Part shown: positions 1 through 10,400 of the stretch, one piece after another
Layout of the letters: each line of letters opens with the position of its first letter
Numbering within the stretch: the stretch's first letter is position 1
Assembly (NCBI RefSeq): GCF_013385985.1
Contig: NZ_JACAOY010000012.1
Coordinates: forward strand, 536,064-600,063
From: Pseudomonas sp. B6002
Lineage (GTDB): Bacteria; Pseudomonadota; Gammaproteobacteria; Pseudomonadales; Pseudomonadaceae
Length of the DNA: 64,000 nt
Reading direction: 5' to 3'
Position numbers and translations under genes: made by a program
The notes under the pieces: generated by a model
What the model was told of the DNA's origin: nothing
What the model saw: the letters and a program-made list of their open reading frames with translations, nothing else
The model's database searches: none

Positions 1-1478
1 TTGCTTTTGACCGCTACCAGCGCCTTGACCGTCTGTGCATCCGTCGAATAGCTCAACACGTCCAAAAGTGCCGAATGACTCACCACCATCAGGTTATTGT
101 CCACCACGCTGGTGGCTTGCAGCAGGGTGTACTCCGTACCACTGGACACTGCGTTGAAGTCACCGGGCTTGGCGCTCACGGTCAACCTGGAGTCAGGGGC
201 GAAACTCGCCACGCCGTTCACGCTCAGGTAAGGCGATGTGGGTACGACGCCGCTGCCCAGACGCATATCAACCCCCGCGCCAGAGCCGACGGTGAGGCCG
301 CCATTCACGGTGGTGCCAGGGGCCGACAGGTTGAGCGAGCCTGCGCTGATCGATACCGGCCCGTCTAGGCGGCTGCCAAAAAAGTCGGCGTTGCCCGTGA
401 CATTCACGGCTGAGACGTTGCGCACGTCCCCCACAATGCTGCCGCCGCTCCAGTTCAACGTCACCAGGTGCGCCCCATCAATGGCAACGCCCGAGGCGCT
501 GCGAATTTCACCGGCCTGCTGGTTGATTTCAAAAGGCGAAGTCTGGTCGACCGCGTCAACTTGAATGGCCGTGCCACCCGCATTGATGGTGCCGCGGTTG
601 ATGATGCCCCGGGCACCTGATGCCAAATGGGTGGTGAAGGTCGCGCCGCGCAGGCTGAAGGCTGTGGCATTGCTGCCCTTGGCTTCGACGGTGCCGGTGT
701 TGAGCAAATAATCGAAATTGCCCTCGTAAATTTTGATGCCGAAGGCCTGGTCACCCTTGGCGGATATCAGCCCACTGTTCTCCACCCTCAAGTCACTGGT
801 CGGGGCCTCGAAATCAAGGGCAACCGCTTCCTCACCGGTGACACGGATCGTGCCCGAATTGAGGAGCTTGCCGCCGATTTTCACCACCAGGTTGTTGTGC
901 CGATCAATGACCAGTCCCGTCCCATCGTGGGCAGTAACATCGATCAACCCGGTATTCGACACGTCACCGTCGATGCTGGTGCCGTTGAGGTACAGGCCCT
1001 CCCCTTCACCAAAAGATACGCCCGACGCGTCGATGATGATGTTGCCGGAGTTGATGACACTGCCACCGATGGTCGTGGCGCCGATCTCAAACCCTTCGGC
1101 GCTGGGCAACCCGGTCATGCGTATCGTGCCGGCCTGGATCACATCTCCGGAAATCGTGCCACCTGCGGGCATGCCACCGCTGGTGAAGGCGCCGTCGATG
1201 GCCATCCCGCCCACTGAACGAGCGGTGCCGTCCATGGAAACAGTGGCGCGGTTGATCAACGAGCCGTTGATCGTGGTGTCGCTGATACTCACCCCATAAG
1301 TGAGGTTCTGCGTAGCCGTCACCGAACGGGTGCCGGCCAGGGTCAACGATGAGTTGAGGGTCTGGTTGGCCCAAGTGTTCTGACCGCTGCCAATGTCGGT
1401 ATCAGCGGCATTTGCGGGTGCGACGGCCGCCCCCACCATGATTGCCAATACGGTCTTGTGAATTCCCTTGTACTGCAT
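1..1478 (-). CDS. Autotransporter-like passenger protein, N-terminal part
   Basis: The reading frame is open from 1478 to the window edge, so only the first ~490 residues are seen. The start MQYKGIHKTVLAIMVGAA is a signal peptide, probably cut after APANA. The ATG at 1478 is preferred over an in-frame ATG at 1490 because GGAG lies 6-8 nt upstream of it. The rest is rich in Gly, Asn, Thr and Val, with repeated motifs such as INSGNIIID, VENSGLIS and LLNTGTVEA. Such motifs fit stacked beta-helix rungs of a type V autotransporter passenger. No beta-barrel is visible because the 3' end lies outside, so the autotransporter class is inferred. It could instead be another beta-helical surface protein. 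Confidence 0.7.
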   Translation of the reverse strand, partial: MQYKGIHKTVLAIMVGAAVAPANAADTDIGSGQNTWANQTLNSSLTLAGTRSVTATQNLTYGVSISDTTINGSLINRATVSMDGTARSVGGMAIDGAFTSGGMPAGGTISGDVIQAGTIRMTGLPSAEGFEIGATTIGGSVINSGNIIIDASGVSFGEGEGLYLNGTSIDGDVSNTGLIDVTAHDGTGLVIDRHNNLVVKIGGKLLNSGTIRVTGEEAVALDFEAPTSDLRVENSGLISAKGDQAFGIKIYEGNFDYLLNTGTVEAKGSNATAFSLRGATFTTHLASGARGIINRGTINAGGTAIQVDAVDQTSPFEINQQAGEIRSASGVAIDGAHLVTLNWSGGSIVGDVRNVSAVNVTGNADFFGSRLDGPVSISAGSLNLSAPGTTVNGGLTVGSGAGVDMRLGSGVVPTSPYLSVNGVASFAPDSRLTVSAKPGDFNAVSSGTEYTLLQATSVVDNNLMVVSHSALLDVLSYSTDAQTVKALVAVKS

Positions 1479-1506
1479 CTGTAGCTCCATGGACGACAGC
1501 CCGCCT

Positions 1507-1523
1507 CGCCATCAAGAATGGCG
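1507..1523. terminator. Short hairpin between convergent-spaced genes (weak terminator candidate)
   Basis: Inverted repeat CGCCAT / ATGGCG with a 5-nt loop between the lipoprotein stop and the autotransporter start. There is no clear T-run, so termination is only a possibility. Confidence 0.2.
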
Positions 1524-1554
1524 GGGGCAGGCTTGGCAATAGGGTAAAAAGGGC

Positions 1555-2184
1555 TTAACGGCAGGGACGGTCGGTGGCTGGCATCGCGTCCAGCATCTTC
1601 GGCATGGCTTGCTTCTGCGCGTGCAACTCATACACAAAAAACGGGCAACGTACGCCCCGCTTTCCGTTGATATCGCCGCCGTAGACCATCCCGATATAGG
1701 CCTCGTACTGCTTGCCCTTTTCAAAGGTGAACACCGCCGAGAGGGCCGGGCATTTGCTGTAGGTGCTGCCGTAGCTGCCCACCACCAGCTCGTCACGGGA
1801 CAGCAGGAACGGCCTGCCCGCTGGCACTGGGTACTCAGCAACGATCTCGCTGTACGAGCCCTCAGCCATGCTGATCATGCCCAGGTACTCGGCCATTTTT
1901 GGCAGTGCGCGCGGCGGCATGCCCAATACCGGAGGCACCAGGGGCGACTGCGGGTAGTTGATGCTCGGCTTGTCACCGTCATAAAAGCGCCCCGCCTTCG
2001 CCAGGCCTTGCTCAGTGCCCACGCAGCCGGCGTAACTGCCGCCACGCACTTCACCGTTGGTGATGACGCGCAACTGCGCCGTGTCGGTATCGGCAGGCGG
2101 TGCCACATAAGGCACCCACGGGTGGCGATTACAGGCAGACAACAGCACCAGCGTGCTGCACAGGGCGAGGGTTTTCAGGTCCAT
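1555..2184 (-). CDS. Predicted lipoprotein of unknown function
   Basis: About 209 residues. The N-terminus MDLKTLALCSTLVLLSAC is a lipoprotein signal with lipobox LSAC, so the mature protein should be anchored to a membrane facing the periplasm. No domain was recognised. The mature part carries several Cys residues (for example in YAGCVG, YSKCPA and VRCPFF) that could form disulfides. In-frame upstream starts at 2199 and 2226 would add residues before an otherwise complete signal peptide, so 2184 is preferred although its ribosome site (GGAA) is weak. It lies head-to-head with the lipoprotein gene at 2367 across ~180 bases. Confidence 0.7.
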   Translation of the reverse strand: MDLKTLALCSTLVLLSACNRHPWVPYVAPPADTDTAQLRVITNGEVRGGSYAGCVGTEQGLAKAGRFYDGDKPSINYPQSPLVPPVLGMPPRALPKMAEYLGMISMAEGSYSEIVAEYPVPAGRPFLLSRDELVVGSYGSTYSKCPALSAVFTFEKGKQYEAYIGMVYGGDINGKRGVRCPFFVYELHAQKQAMPKMLDAMPATDRPCR

Positions 2185-2366
2185 TGAAAGGGTTTCCATG
2201 CAGTAAATGCGAGGGGAGGCACACACTATGGGCGGCGACTGTACGCTTCCAACAGGCCGTCCGAAACCTGTGGGAGGCCCCCTCTGAGAAATAAAAAATA
2301 CCCGCTCAAGTTATCTACGAGCAGGTCGAGACAATGACTTGGCTCGTTCATTAATAGGGAAATTGC

Positions 2367-2978
2367 GTGTTGAAAACCTTCTTGCGGGCGACCGCCCTGA
2401 TCGCCGCGCTGTCGATGACCGGCTGCGTGTCCTACAACGTCACAGGCCCCGTCGGCGCCCCGCTCCATCCGGCATCCACCAGCAGCCCACGCAGCGCGCA
2501 AATCGCCGACGTCGCCGTCACCGCCGCCGACATCAACGACGCCAACAAGACGGCCATCAGCCGCTCACTCACCGTACAGTTGAATCAGTACGTGCGCACG
2601 GCGGGCTATTTCAAGCAAGTCACCGAATACCCTACGCGCCTGGGTGAAGACGATGTCCTGCTGAAGTTCAACATGACCTCCCTCAAGGGCCACCGAGGGC
2701 CGCACCCTGGATACTTCCCCGGAGCGTTGCTGACATTGACCGTATGGATCTGGGTCAATGGCCCGATCTACGTCGACACCTTCGACGTGGCCGGCGACCT
2801 GGTGATCGTCGACCGCAACGGCAAAGAGCTGGCGAGCGCCAAGGAAGAGGTCAAGTTCGAGCGCAACGTGGGCCTGTATGGTCGCGAATACTGGGCACCG
2901 ACCATGGGTGCCAAACAGCTCAATGAGCTGGTCTCACAACTGCTCGACTCCGCCACCGCCAAGCTGCCCAAGGAATAA
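2367..2978 (+). CDS. Predicted lipoprotein (GCVSY type), first of a pair
   Basis: About 203 residues starting with GTG, with AGGGA 6 nt upstream. The N-terminus MLKTFLRATALIAALSMTGC ends in lipobox MTGC, followed by VSYNVTG. The protein is probably outer-membrane anchored, because the residue after the lipidated Cys is Val rather than Asp. No enzymatic motif was seen. The next gene starts 3 nt after this stop and encodes another lipoprotein with the same C-V-S-Y start, so the two are very likely co-transcribed and may act together. Function unknown. Confidence 0.75.
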   Translation: MLKTFLRATALIAALSMTGCVSYNVTGPVGAPLHPASTSSPRSAQIADVAVTAADINDANKTAISRSLTVQLNQYVRTAGYFKQVTEYPTRLGEDDVLLKFNMTSLKGHRGPHPGYFPGALLTLTVWIWVNGPIYVDTFDVAGDLVIVDRNGKELASAKEEVKFERNVGLYGREYWAPTMGAKQLNELVSQLLDSATAKLPKE

Positions 2979-2981
2979 CCC

Positions 2982-3569
2982 ATGAAAGGATTGATCAAGC
3001 ACAGCCTGGTGCTCGCCGCCGTATTGCTGAGCGGTTGCGTGTCCTACTCGCAACACGAACTGCCTGCGGTCCAGACCTGGCCGCCAACCGCCAACGCACC
3101 GGCACAAAAACCCACCGCGTTCGTGCGCACTACAGCGCTGAACCAGATCAACGGTGGTCCGGGCAATGCGACCGCTGGCGCGAACACTGTTCTGTGGGAA
3201 AAGGCTGTGGCTGACGCGTTTCGCCAGTCCAACCGCTTTTCGCGGGTGAGCACCGACAAGGTGGACTCGGACATCTACGCCGAAGCCACCCTGTACAACA
3301 ACGAACAGTTCAGCATGGCCTCGGCGATCATCACCGGCGCGACGTTCTTCATCATCCCGTCCACGGCGAAGAACACCTTCACCCTGGAAACGGTGTTCAA
3401 GGACAAGGACGGCAAAGAGCTGGGCCGGGTCAAGAAGAGCGAGTCGGTGCGTACCTGGATGCATCTGGTATTGATCGTGACGATTCCATTCCAGGCCGAC
3501 ACCCGGGAAGTGGTCGAAGCGCTGACACGCAGCACGCTGGACGAAGCCGTCCAACGCAAGTTGCTGTAA
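2982..3569 (+). CDS. Predicted lipoprotein (GCVSY type), second of a pair
   Basis: About 195 residues. MKGLIKHSLVLAAVLLSGC is a lipoprotein signal with lipobox LSGC, followed by VSYSQ as in the upstream neighbour. A middle hydrophobic stretch (SAIITGATFFIIPS, about residues 107-120) and another near MHLVLIVTIPF (about 158-168) could be membrane-associated or buried strands. The AAGGAAT ribosome site overlaps the end of the upstream gene. The shared lipobox context suggests distant relationship between the two, but the mature sequences are not obviously alignable by eye. Function unknown. Confidence 0.75.
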   Translation: MKGLIKHSLVLAAVLLSGCVSYSQHELPAVQTWPPTANAPAQKPTAFVRTTALNQINGGPGNATAGANTVLWEKAVADAFRQSNRFSRVSTDKVDSDIYAEATLYNNEQFSMASAIITGATFFIIPSTAKNTFTLETVFKDKDGKELGRVKKSESVRTWMHLVLIVTIPFQADTREVVEALTRSTLDEAVQRKLL

Positions 3570-3578
3570 CGCTACACG

Positions 3579-3608
3579 TGTGGCAGGCAGCTACGTCCGC
3601 TTGCCACA
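3579..3608. terminator. Hairpin between convergent genes
   Basis: TGTGGCA / TGCCACA stem (7 bp) with a 16-nt loop, 10 nt after the lipoprotein stop and before the end of the opposing immunity operon. There is no T-run, so it is a weak bidirectional terminator candidate. Confidence 0.3.
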
Positions 3609-3639
3609 TGCCTTCCAATAATCGACAGGTCAACGCCCA

Positions 3640-3951
3640 TCAGGGCGCTGGAGGAAAATTGGTGTCCACAAAGTTTTTCGCAAAATCTTCAGCGTTGATG
3701 TGTGCCCCCGCCGCGGCAAATTTCTCTGAGTTCACACGCCATATTTCGCGGATCTTGCCCGCCAGCGACTCAGGAAAATCCATTTGAGCCGCAACCACTT
3801 CAGACCAGTTGCCTTGCACCCCATACAGCTCGTGCAGCTTGGGTTCCAATGCACTCAAGGCTGTTTTTTGCTCGTCTGTCAGCTCATCAATGGCCGATAG
3901 CACATAGCACTCCAACAGGCGTAGAAAGGGTTTGCCCTCGTATCGATTCAT
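3640..3951 (-). CDS. Small acidic protein at end of the CDI-like operon; possible second immunity or accessory protein
   Basis: About 103 residues (MNRYEGKPFLRLLECYVL...), mostly predicted helical, with no signal peptide, so cytoplasmic. The ATG at 3951 has GAGAAG upstream. An alternative TTG at 3963 overlaps the SMI1/KNR4 gene stop as TTGA. It is the last gene of the run tpsB-tpsA-SMI1-this gene. Position directly after an immunity gene suggests a second immunity protein or a partner of the first, but I recognise no family, so this is inference from context only. Confidence 0.65.
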   Translation of the reverse strand: MNRYEGKPFLRLLECYVLSAIDELTDEQKTALSALEPKLHELYGVQGNWSEVVAAQMDFPESLAGKIREIWRVNSEKFAAAGAHINAEDFAKNFVDTNFPPAP

Positions 3952-3959
3952 AGCGCTTC

Positions 3960-4418
3960 TCAAATAAAATCCGGGTGAACGATCAATTGCTGCAAAAACG
4001 CCTCGAAACTCTCTGCCAGTAAGATTCGCTCCGTACCTTCATGTGAGTAGTACCAAACGGCGCCCGACGGCGAAGCCAGCGAAATATAAAACACGTTCCC
4101 CCCGCCATCACGACCGAATGGCAACATCGAGGAACCCAGCACTTCAGACCAATCCTCAAGCGCCTTTTCCAGACTCTCGGCGCCGCCTGCCCCCAATGGA
4201 TAAAACCAATCGACGCTGACGCTGGAATCCGTCGAAGTATCCAGGAAAAAGGTCCCGACTTCGGGGTGTCCGCCGTTGGCACTGCGGATCAAGTGAAGAT
4301 AGCTTTGTGGGAGCGAGTGGCCAAGCCGCTTCTCAACCGCACGCACGCAGGACTCTTCGCCGTTGAATCCCAGGCTCGCATGCCCCCCGACATTGATATT
4401 CAGTTCAGCAATATTCAT
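3960..4418 (-). CDS. SMI1/KNR4-family immunity protein
   Basis: About 152 residues. The sequence has the SMI1/KNR4 (SUKH) pattern: an N-terminal helix leading to LGHSLPQSYLHLIRSANGG, then EVGTFFLDT, PLGAG and a Phe/Trp-rich strand region with VFYISLASPSGAVWYYSH. SUKH proteins are the commonest immunity partners of polymorphic nuclease toxins and act in the cytoplasm by binding the cognate toxin. The ATG at 4418 is 8 nt after the TpsA stop, with AGGT upstream. An in-frame start at 4460 would run back into tpsA. Its position directly downstream of the toxin-bearing tpsA supports the role of cognate immunity protein. Confidence 0.85.
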   Translation of the reverse strand: MNIAELNINVGGHASLGFNGEESCVRAVEKRLGHSLPQSYLHLIRSANGGHPEVGTFFLDTSTDSSVSVDWFYPLGAGGAESLEKALEDWSEVLGSSMLPFGRDGGGNVFYISLASPSGAVWYYSHEGTERILLAESFEAFLQQLIVHPDFI

Positions 4419-4426
4419 GTTTTTAC

Positions 4427-7400
4427 CTAATTTTTTGGGGCGCCCCGTGGAATGGCCCATTCAGAATAGCCGCCCGCCGCGCCGGGATCAGGGTGAAGAA
4501 CCCGCCACCAGGGAGAGCCTGGCGTGTGCTGCGCGCTCGGGACTAATCGCATGATGCCTTCCTGATTGAAAGCAACCGACGACGACGCATGCTCCCATGT
4601 CCATCCCGCTGGCGTCGCGCGGCCGCCGACCTTCGCAACCGAGGACTGAACGTTAGGGATCAATGTTTCCATCATTTCTGCAAACGCCGAATCCATTTTC
4701 ATTGCATTGTCCAGCGCAGCATTGGACCTGTTGAAATGCACATTTCGACTGCGACCGAAGTCAGCCGGGTCCAGGGCCGTTTCAAACGCAACGCTGTAGC
4801 CCGTCGGCTTTTCCGGAGGCAACGCCAGCTCAAGGTCATGGACCTGTTGCGCCAGTTTACCTTCTGCCTTCGCCGCTTCCGCGACCTTTTCCAACTGTCT
4901 TGTCTTGCCTGCAGGGCCAGGCAACCCCATCAGCAATACATCGGCACCGATCTTGGTGTTCCTTGCGTACTGCTCGTAGTCATTGCCCTGCAGACCAAAC
5001 ACCAGACCTTGGCCGCCGTACTGAGTCCTCCAGTCATTAATGATATCGGTGGACGGGTCCACAAAAGGACTGATCAGTTTGTTGGCTTCCTCCAACGAAT
5101 TACCGCCCAGGGCAAGCTTGAACAGCGAGCTCATGCCTTGGGCCACCTCCAGCACGCTACGCCCGATGCCCGCGGAACTGCCTTGGGCGCTGCCTCCAGA
5201 GACTTTGTCCCGGTAATCCAGATTGGCTTTGTAATAGTCCACCAACCCGGCGCTGTTGTAAGTGTCGGGGTCGCCCAGGTAGCTGATGTTGATGTTGCCG
5301 TTTCTGTACTCGCTGGCATGCGTGGTACTGAAGTTCTTCAGCAGGTTGACGGTTTCGTCGCCGCTGTAGGATCGGCGCGTTCCTTCGGGGTACAAAGCAC
5401 TGTTGTCGTAGATCGCCGCCAGCGGTGCCAACGCTTCGCCCAGATGCTTCAGGGTCAGCGGATCGAACTGGCTTTCACCGGCTTTATCAATCGTCGCGCC
5501 CCATCCTTTGTCGGTATAGAACGCCAACGCTGCGGCCATGCGCCGTTCCGCTTCGGCCGGGGATATTCCGGCCTGCGCCGCCAGATTATCGGCCTCTTTT
5601 TGTATGAGGCGCGCTTCGGTGGGGTGTGCTTGTCGATTGTATTGGTCGACGGCACCTGCCGTAGTTCCTGCAACCAACGCTCCCGTCGATCCACGACCGC
5701 CGCCGACCGTTGCTCCCACACCCACTGCCACCAGCGCAGCCAACGCATCCTGGTCTGCCCCTTTGATGCCATTTTTGCCCAATGCCGCCGCAATGCTTGG
5801 CATCAAGGCCGCCGAGGCGCCCGCACCCAGCGCGCCACTTTGCACGTTGCCACTGGACAGCCCGATAGCGGCACCGGCCAACGCGTGCAACATCACACGC
5901 GCCGCACCACCTTCTGCCCAAGCCGCTCGGGTGGCGGCATCCAACTTGGGATCATTGGCACGCGACTGAGCGTAATCGCCAATTTTGTTGAAGATGTCGC
6001 TGGAGGCGGTGTTGGCCACGATACCCACGCTGGTCCCCACGGGCGCCCCACCCAGGCCTGCGGCGATCAGGCCAGACGCGATGTCCGCCATCAGACGCTT
6101 GTCGCCTCCCACCTGCCAGCGTTGTGCCTCGGTGTAAGCAGCGTTGGCCGCTTGCGTCGTCGCCGCTGCATCCGCAGAGCCAGCCTCGGTCTGGACTTTC
6201 GCCCGATCGGCCAGGGCTTTGGCCTCATCCGCTTTCGCCTTGCCCACTGCACTGATCACACCGCTGGCCAATTGCGCCGAGCTTTGAATCAGGTCAATGC
6301 GCTCCTGCATGGCCTTTTCATCCGGCCTGTCGAGTTTCTGATTGGCATTGGCGGTATCGCGGTTGAGGCCCACCAGGTCATTTGCGCCTTCCGGATTGCG
6401 AACCACAATCGTGCCTTCGCTGACTGCGCTGCGGGTATGACTACGCTCTTCATCTTTGAGGGCCAGCGGAATACTGCCGCCCATCGAGGCGCCACCGGCA
6501 CTGCTTGAAGACACCGAAATACCGGCTGACTGGCTCTTGATCTCGCTGACATTTTTGATATCGCTGACGATCAGACGATCAGTGCTGAGCCGGTTCTTAT
6601 CAGCGGACGCCTCACTGGCAATGACAGCACCTTGCAAGGTGGTGGTCTTGCCGACATTGATGTCGTAGCCGCCTGCACCCGCAAACAGCCCACTCTGATC
6701 GGTCACGCCCTTGTAATCGCTGTTCGTCTTGGCGGCGGCAAGGTTCACAGAACCCGCAACGGTGGAGCCATAGCAGAACGGTGGAATACAAATACTCGCA
6801 CCGAAGCCGCCACTGCTTTGCTTGCTGCGTGAGGACTCGGTGTCCTGCAACGAGATGATATTCAGGTTGCCGCCAATATCCGCCTTGATGCTGTCGGCAC
6901 GAACCTGGGCACCTTTGAGGGTGGTATCACCACCGCTTTGCAACAGCAGACTTCCGGTGTCGAGGGTGCTGTTGACCTGGGTGATGGAATTACCGTTGCC
7001 ATTGTTCTTGGCACCTTGGGCCCCAAGGTCCAGGGTGAAACCGTTTTGCTCGCCAATGTTGAAACTGGCACCAATCGCGGTTTTGTTGCTCGACCCTTCG
7101 TTCTTGCGATCCACGGTATTTTGCGCGCTCTGCATCAGCACAGTGTTTTTCGCCAGCAACAGCGTATTGGCGGCTTTCAAGGCGCTGCCGGTGATCTGGA
7201 TATCGCCTTGAGTCCCCGCAGCCGTGCCCGTGGCAACCACCGACAGCTCTTCCCCTGCGTTGAGCGTGCTTTGCTTGGCCGTGACGCTGTTGAACTCGCT
7301 GCTGTTCTTGCTGCGGTTATTGGCCAGTTCCGTGCCGATCTTGATCAGCGAACCATTGCTCGGGCTGCCGCCCTGCTTGTCTTTGAAGCCAGTGCTCTGG

Positions 7401-10400
7401 TCATTGGCGTCCGAGGCCTGGCCGCCGAGGTTATAGGCGGCGAGGGCGGCCTGGGCGATTTTCACCGCTTTGAGGCGTGGGTCATCGGCACTCTTCGCCG
7501 CCTCGGTCGCATCCCGAATGCTGCGCGCCGTGTCCACCACCGCGCCACCGATCACCCGGCCGACCGCCAGGCTCCTGGAACTGTCCTGCGACGTTTTCCG
7601 AGCAGTTTCAGCCCCCGCCACAATGTTCACATTGGAGCCCGTCAGCGCCATGCTCTTGGTACTCACCAAGTCACTGGCCACCACCGACAACTCACGCCCC
7701 GCCGTCAGCGACACATTGCCTGCGCTTGAGCCAATGGTGCTGCCGGTCAAGGTCATTTCATTGGCGGTGCCGTTGTGTTTCGAGCTGTTGATGTACAGCT
7801 TCTGATTGCCGGTAAGGTCATCCAGACCGAGCTTGTTGCCGGTCAACACACCGGTGAGGTCGCGGTTTTTTTCCTTGTGCATATCGGTGCGAGCAAAGGT
7901 GTTTTGCGCCGCATCGATGGTCAGGTCGCGGCCTGCTTGCACAGCGAGGTCGCCGGTGCTGACCAGGGAGGAACCGGTGACGGTCGCATCACGCTGGGCG
8001 GCCACAGTGACCGTTTCACCCGAGACCATGCTGCCCATCGCGGTGGTGCGTTTTTCGTTGACCTGGTCCTCGACCTTGCTTGATTTCAGCCCGCCCCAGC
8101 TGCTTTTACTGTCCTTGCGTTCATGGCGGGCGCTGTCGGAATTGCTCACCGCCAGGATGTTCACATCCCCACCGGCCACCAATTGCGTTGTGCCTTTTTC
8201 AGCGGTGACGGCACTGCCTGCCAGCAACAGGTTCTCACCGGCTACCACAGTGCTGTGCGTACCCGCGCTGACGAGGCTGCCGACGTTGTTTACCGCGTCG
8301 GTTTCGTCGAGGCGGAATGACTTGCCCTGGGACGTCTTCTTGGTCTTGCTGAAGAAGCTGTAGTCGTGATCTTCGGCGGTCTGCAGGCTGAGGTTCTTGC
8401 CCGCCACCAGGTAGGCTTCGTTGCCAGCATTTACTTGGCTCGCGACCAGTTGCAGGTCTTGCCCGGCACTCAGGTTGGCGTTACCGCCGGCCTTGAGCAC
8501 GGAAGACACCTGCTGCACGTGGTCCTCAATGCTCTTGACCTTCTTCGAGTTGTACGCCGAGTGCTGTTCGTTGGCGGCGCTGATGACATTGAGGTTGCCG
8601 GTGGCCACGACGGCCACGTCGCGCTTGGCTTCAAGCTGGCTGGCGGCGATATTCACGTCCTGCCCGGACGTCACCTTCATGTCCTGCCCAGCCTGGATGA
8701 CCGACCCCTGCTGGGTAATGCTGGCCTGGCGCGAGCGAGTACCGATCACGCTGCTGTTCTGGGTTTGCGCGGCGACGATATTTACGTCGCCCACCGCCTG
8801 GGTGGTGGTATCGGTGCCGCTGCTGAGCGCGCCACCGACGTTGTTGATGTTGCGGCCGGCTTGCAGGGTCAGGGCACTGGCCGATTCGATACGTGCGGCG
8901 TTGTCGGCGAAATCCGAACGCTCGGCACGGTAAGCACTGGCGCTCTGGTGAGTAGTGACCGTGCGCTCGTTGAGCAGGTCGCCGCGTGCGGCCAGAGTGA
9001 CCTCATGCCCGGCGATCACACCACCGGCCCGGTTGCTCAAGGTATTGCCAGCCAGCAGGTCGAGGCGGCCACCGGCTTCCATCAAGCCGGCGTTGCTCAT
9101 GTCGCGCCCGGCACTCGCCAACAGGCTGCCCGTGGCGCGCAGGGTGCCGACGTTGGTCAGGTCGCTGCCCGCCAGCAGGCTGATGTCATTGCCGGTAATC
9201 AGCGCGCCGTTGGGGGCCAGACGGTTGTTGGCCTGGGCCAGGTAGAGCACCGGTACCAGGACCTGCTGGCCGGCAACCGTGGCGTTTTCCATCCACACGA
9301 TATCGTGGGTCAGCGCCGCCACTTGCTCGGCGGTGAGGCTCACGCCCACCGACAGGTTAAGGGCGTCCTTGCTGCTGATGGCGTTGTCCATCAGGTGCTT
9401 GAACAGGTCGGCGTCGCTGGTCTGGCCGTCGATGAAACGCTGGCCGGTACGGGCGAGCACCGCCTGCTGGATCAGGCGTTGCTCGTAGAAACCATCGCCC
9501 AGGCGACGTTGCGCCGTGTCGGGGTCATAGCCGAGCTTGGCCAGCATGTAATCCGAACTCATGAACTGACGCATGTCGGTGAGCAGCGGGTTGGTTTCGA
9601 TCAGGTATTTGTGCGGGTTGGCCGCGAACTGGCTGGTGGGCAGGCCACTCACGCCGTTGCCATCGTTGAGGTGGAACAAACCGTTTTGCCCGGTGGGCAG
9701 GTTGAATCCTGGCAGGCCAAGCGGATTGACCTGCTGCTGGGCCACGTCAGCCGGTAATTGCGCGTTGAGGTTGATCTGCGTCGAGTAGCCCGCCGCGCCG
9801 CCGGTCGTCGCACCGCTGCCGACGTAGGTGTAGCCACCGTGGACCACGCTGTTGTCGATGCCGGCCTGGGCCTTCACATCCACCGCACCACCGGCCTGGA
9901 TCACTGCGCCGTAACGTTGGTCAGGCGTGCTCAACTCGGTGGTTTTGCGCAGCCCGGTCTGTTCGCTTTCCATCTGGCCAATGAACGACGCCATGGCCGC
10001 CTCCAGGCCGCCAAGGTTCTTCGGATCGTACTTCGCGCCGCCTGCCGAATATTGCTGGGTAAAGGCCGCCGCTGCGCGGTACCAGCCGTCTGGGTTGCGC
10101 TCACGTTCAGAGGTGAAGATGCGTTGGTATTCGGTGTCATGGGTCACGACGCCGACGTTGGTCAGTTGGTTGACCGCGGCCGTCAGGTTGCCCCCCGCCG
10201 CAATGCTACTGCTGCTGTTGAGCAACTCGCCGCCGGTGAGCAACAGGTTGCCGCCCGAGGTGATGGCGGAGCCCGCCGTCGCATCGCTGACGATGAAGCG
10301 ATCGCGCTGAGTAATCAGGAACGGACGGTTCTGCTTGCCGCCGTCGCAGTCGCCACCGGTCACGCCTTCGATGCAAGGCGTAGGGGTGATCGAAGCGCTG

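Noticed and set aside
4300-4320. GTGGGAGCGAGTGGC inside the immunity gene as a REP element
   Set aside because: Single short match inside coding sequence with no inverted partner.
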